A stretch of 6,294 nt of DNA from Clostridia bacterium. GTDB lineage: Bacteria; Bacillota_A; Clostridia; Oscillospirales; CAG-382. The stretch lies in contig JAGAAM010000065.1 in assembly GCA_017615235.1 (NCBI GenBank), positions 1 to 6,294 of the forward strand, read 5' to 3'. The position numbers were made by a program, and so were the translations under genes. Numbering within the stretch: the first letter of the stretch is position 1; each line of letters starts with the position of its first letter. Shown here one piece after another: positions 5,889 through 6,294 of the stretch. The notes below the pieces were generated by a model, which saw only the letters and a program-made list of their open reading frames with translations, was not told where the DNA came from and did no database searches.

Positions 5889-6294
5889 ATAAAAAGGTTC
5901 TCCGAACCGGCGAAAAACGCGGTATCCGCCTCGCTGGAGGCGGCGCGCGGATTGGGGCATTCCTGCGTCGGAAGCGAGCATCTGCTGCTTGGTCTGCTGT
6001 CGGGCGATCGCGAAACCACCGTATATAAACTGCTTTCGGACCGCGGAGCGAACGCGGAGGATATACGCGCGCGGATAATCGGTTTGTCGGGGCTCGGTGT
6101 GCCCTCGCAGGTAACTTCGGGCGATTTCACTCCGGTAATGCGCCGTATCCTGCTTCGTTCCGGGATCATCGCACTGCGCGGAGGGTGCAGGGCGGTCGGC
6201 GTGCAGCATCTGCTTATGGCGATGCTGGACGAGGAATGCCTTGCGGTGCGCATCCTTACTTCCGCCGGAGTGGATGTTGCCGAACTTTCGGAAA
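5877..6294 (+). CDS. Clp N-domain protein, probably ClpC-type AAA+ unfoldase, 3'-truncated by the window edge
   Basis: The 139 visible codons form a double Clp N-domain (PF02861 type). Repeat one, about residues 8-70, has FSEPAKNAVSASLEAA and the hallmark GSEHLLLGLL (32-41). Repeat two, about 84-139, has FTPVMRRILLRS and VGVQHLLMAML. These domains capture substrates and adaptors in ClpA, ClpB and ClpC, which pass unfolded proteins to ClpP or rescue aggregates. No AAA+ module is visible because the window ends, so a stand-alone Clp-N protein cannot be excluded; a ClpC-like unfoldase is the likeliest reading in this type of genome. GTG 5877 (MGDIIKRFSEPA) fits the short N-terminus of ClpC and follows AAAGGGG by 11 bases. 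ATG 5856 is the in-frame alternative, adding 7 residues but with no ribosome binding site. The gene is divergent from the membrane protein gene. Confidence 0.85.
   Translation, partial: MGDIIKRFSEPAKNAVSASLEAARGLGHSCVGSEHLLLGLLSGDRETTVYKLLSDRGANAEDIRARIIGLSGLGVPSQVTSGDFTPVMRRILLRSGIIALRGGCRAVGVQHLLMAMLDEECLAVRILTSAGVDVAELSE

Noticed and set aside
5822..6253. Minus-strand frames opposite the Clp N-domain gene
   Set aside because: The plus strand carries two clear Clp N-domain repeats; the Ser/Arg-rich reverse reading is a shadow.
1..6294. Defence system, mobile element, CRISPR array, tRNA or rRNA
   Set aside because: No transposase, integrase, regular spaced repeats, tRNA clover-leaf or rRNA motif was seen; gene content is core housekeeping plus one membrane protein and one Clp N-domain gene.

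Overview
The window shows the distal end of the large ribosomal protein (S10-spc-alpha) supercluster of a moderate-GC bacterium, then an operon boundary and two unrelated, divergently transcribed genes. Several traits point to a Bacillota/Clostridia-type genome: the order adk-map-KOW-infA-rpmJ-rpsM-rpsK-rpsD-rpoA-rplQ, a Cys4 zinc-type adenylate kinase lid, zinc-binding S4 and L36, a 316-residue RpoA, and AGGAGG-type ribosome binding sites. The Lys/Ala/Glu/Pro tail on L17 suggests an uncultured gut-type lineage such as Christensenellales. That last placement is an inference from memory and was not tested by any search.

Positions 2-5031, all plus strand, form one tight operon. It starts inside adk, whose stop overlaps the start of map (ATGA). 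Next comes a small KOW-type ribosome-associated RNA-binding protein gene broken by one in-frame TAG. infA follows and has no ATG, GTG or TTG at its expected start; a CTG (or ATT) after a strong AAAGGAGG must serve. Then come rpmJ, rpsM, rpsK, rpsD, rpoA and rplQ. Two perfect hairpins without U-tracts lie in the rpsD-rpoA and rpoA-rplQ gaps. The operon ends at a 14-bp-stem terminator (5041-5075) whose A- and T-tracts could make it work in both directions.

Positions 5087-5752 (minus strand) encode an unnamed single-pass membrane protein with an external region resembling the copper-amine-oxidase N-terminal-like (stalk) domain. A 124-bp divergent region with a plausible minus-strand promoter separates it from a plus-strand gene for a Clp N-domain protein (probably ClpC-like) that runs off the window. 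The likely GTG start of that gene lies in the loop of a perfect 8-bp inverted repeat.

Functionally the main block is core gene expression: ribosome assembly (S13, S11, S4, L17, L36), initiation (IF1), transcription (RpoA), N-terminal methionine removal (MetAP) and adenylate balance (Adk). I see no mobile element, CRISPR array, tRNA or rRNA, and no clearly new multi-gene system. The points most worth checking are the amber codon in the KOW gene, the non-standard infA start, and the hairpin around the Clp-gene start.
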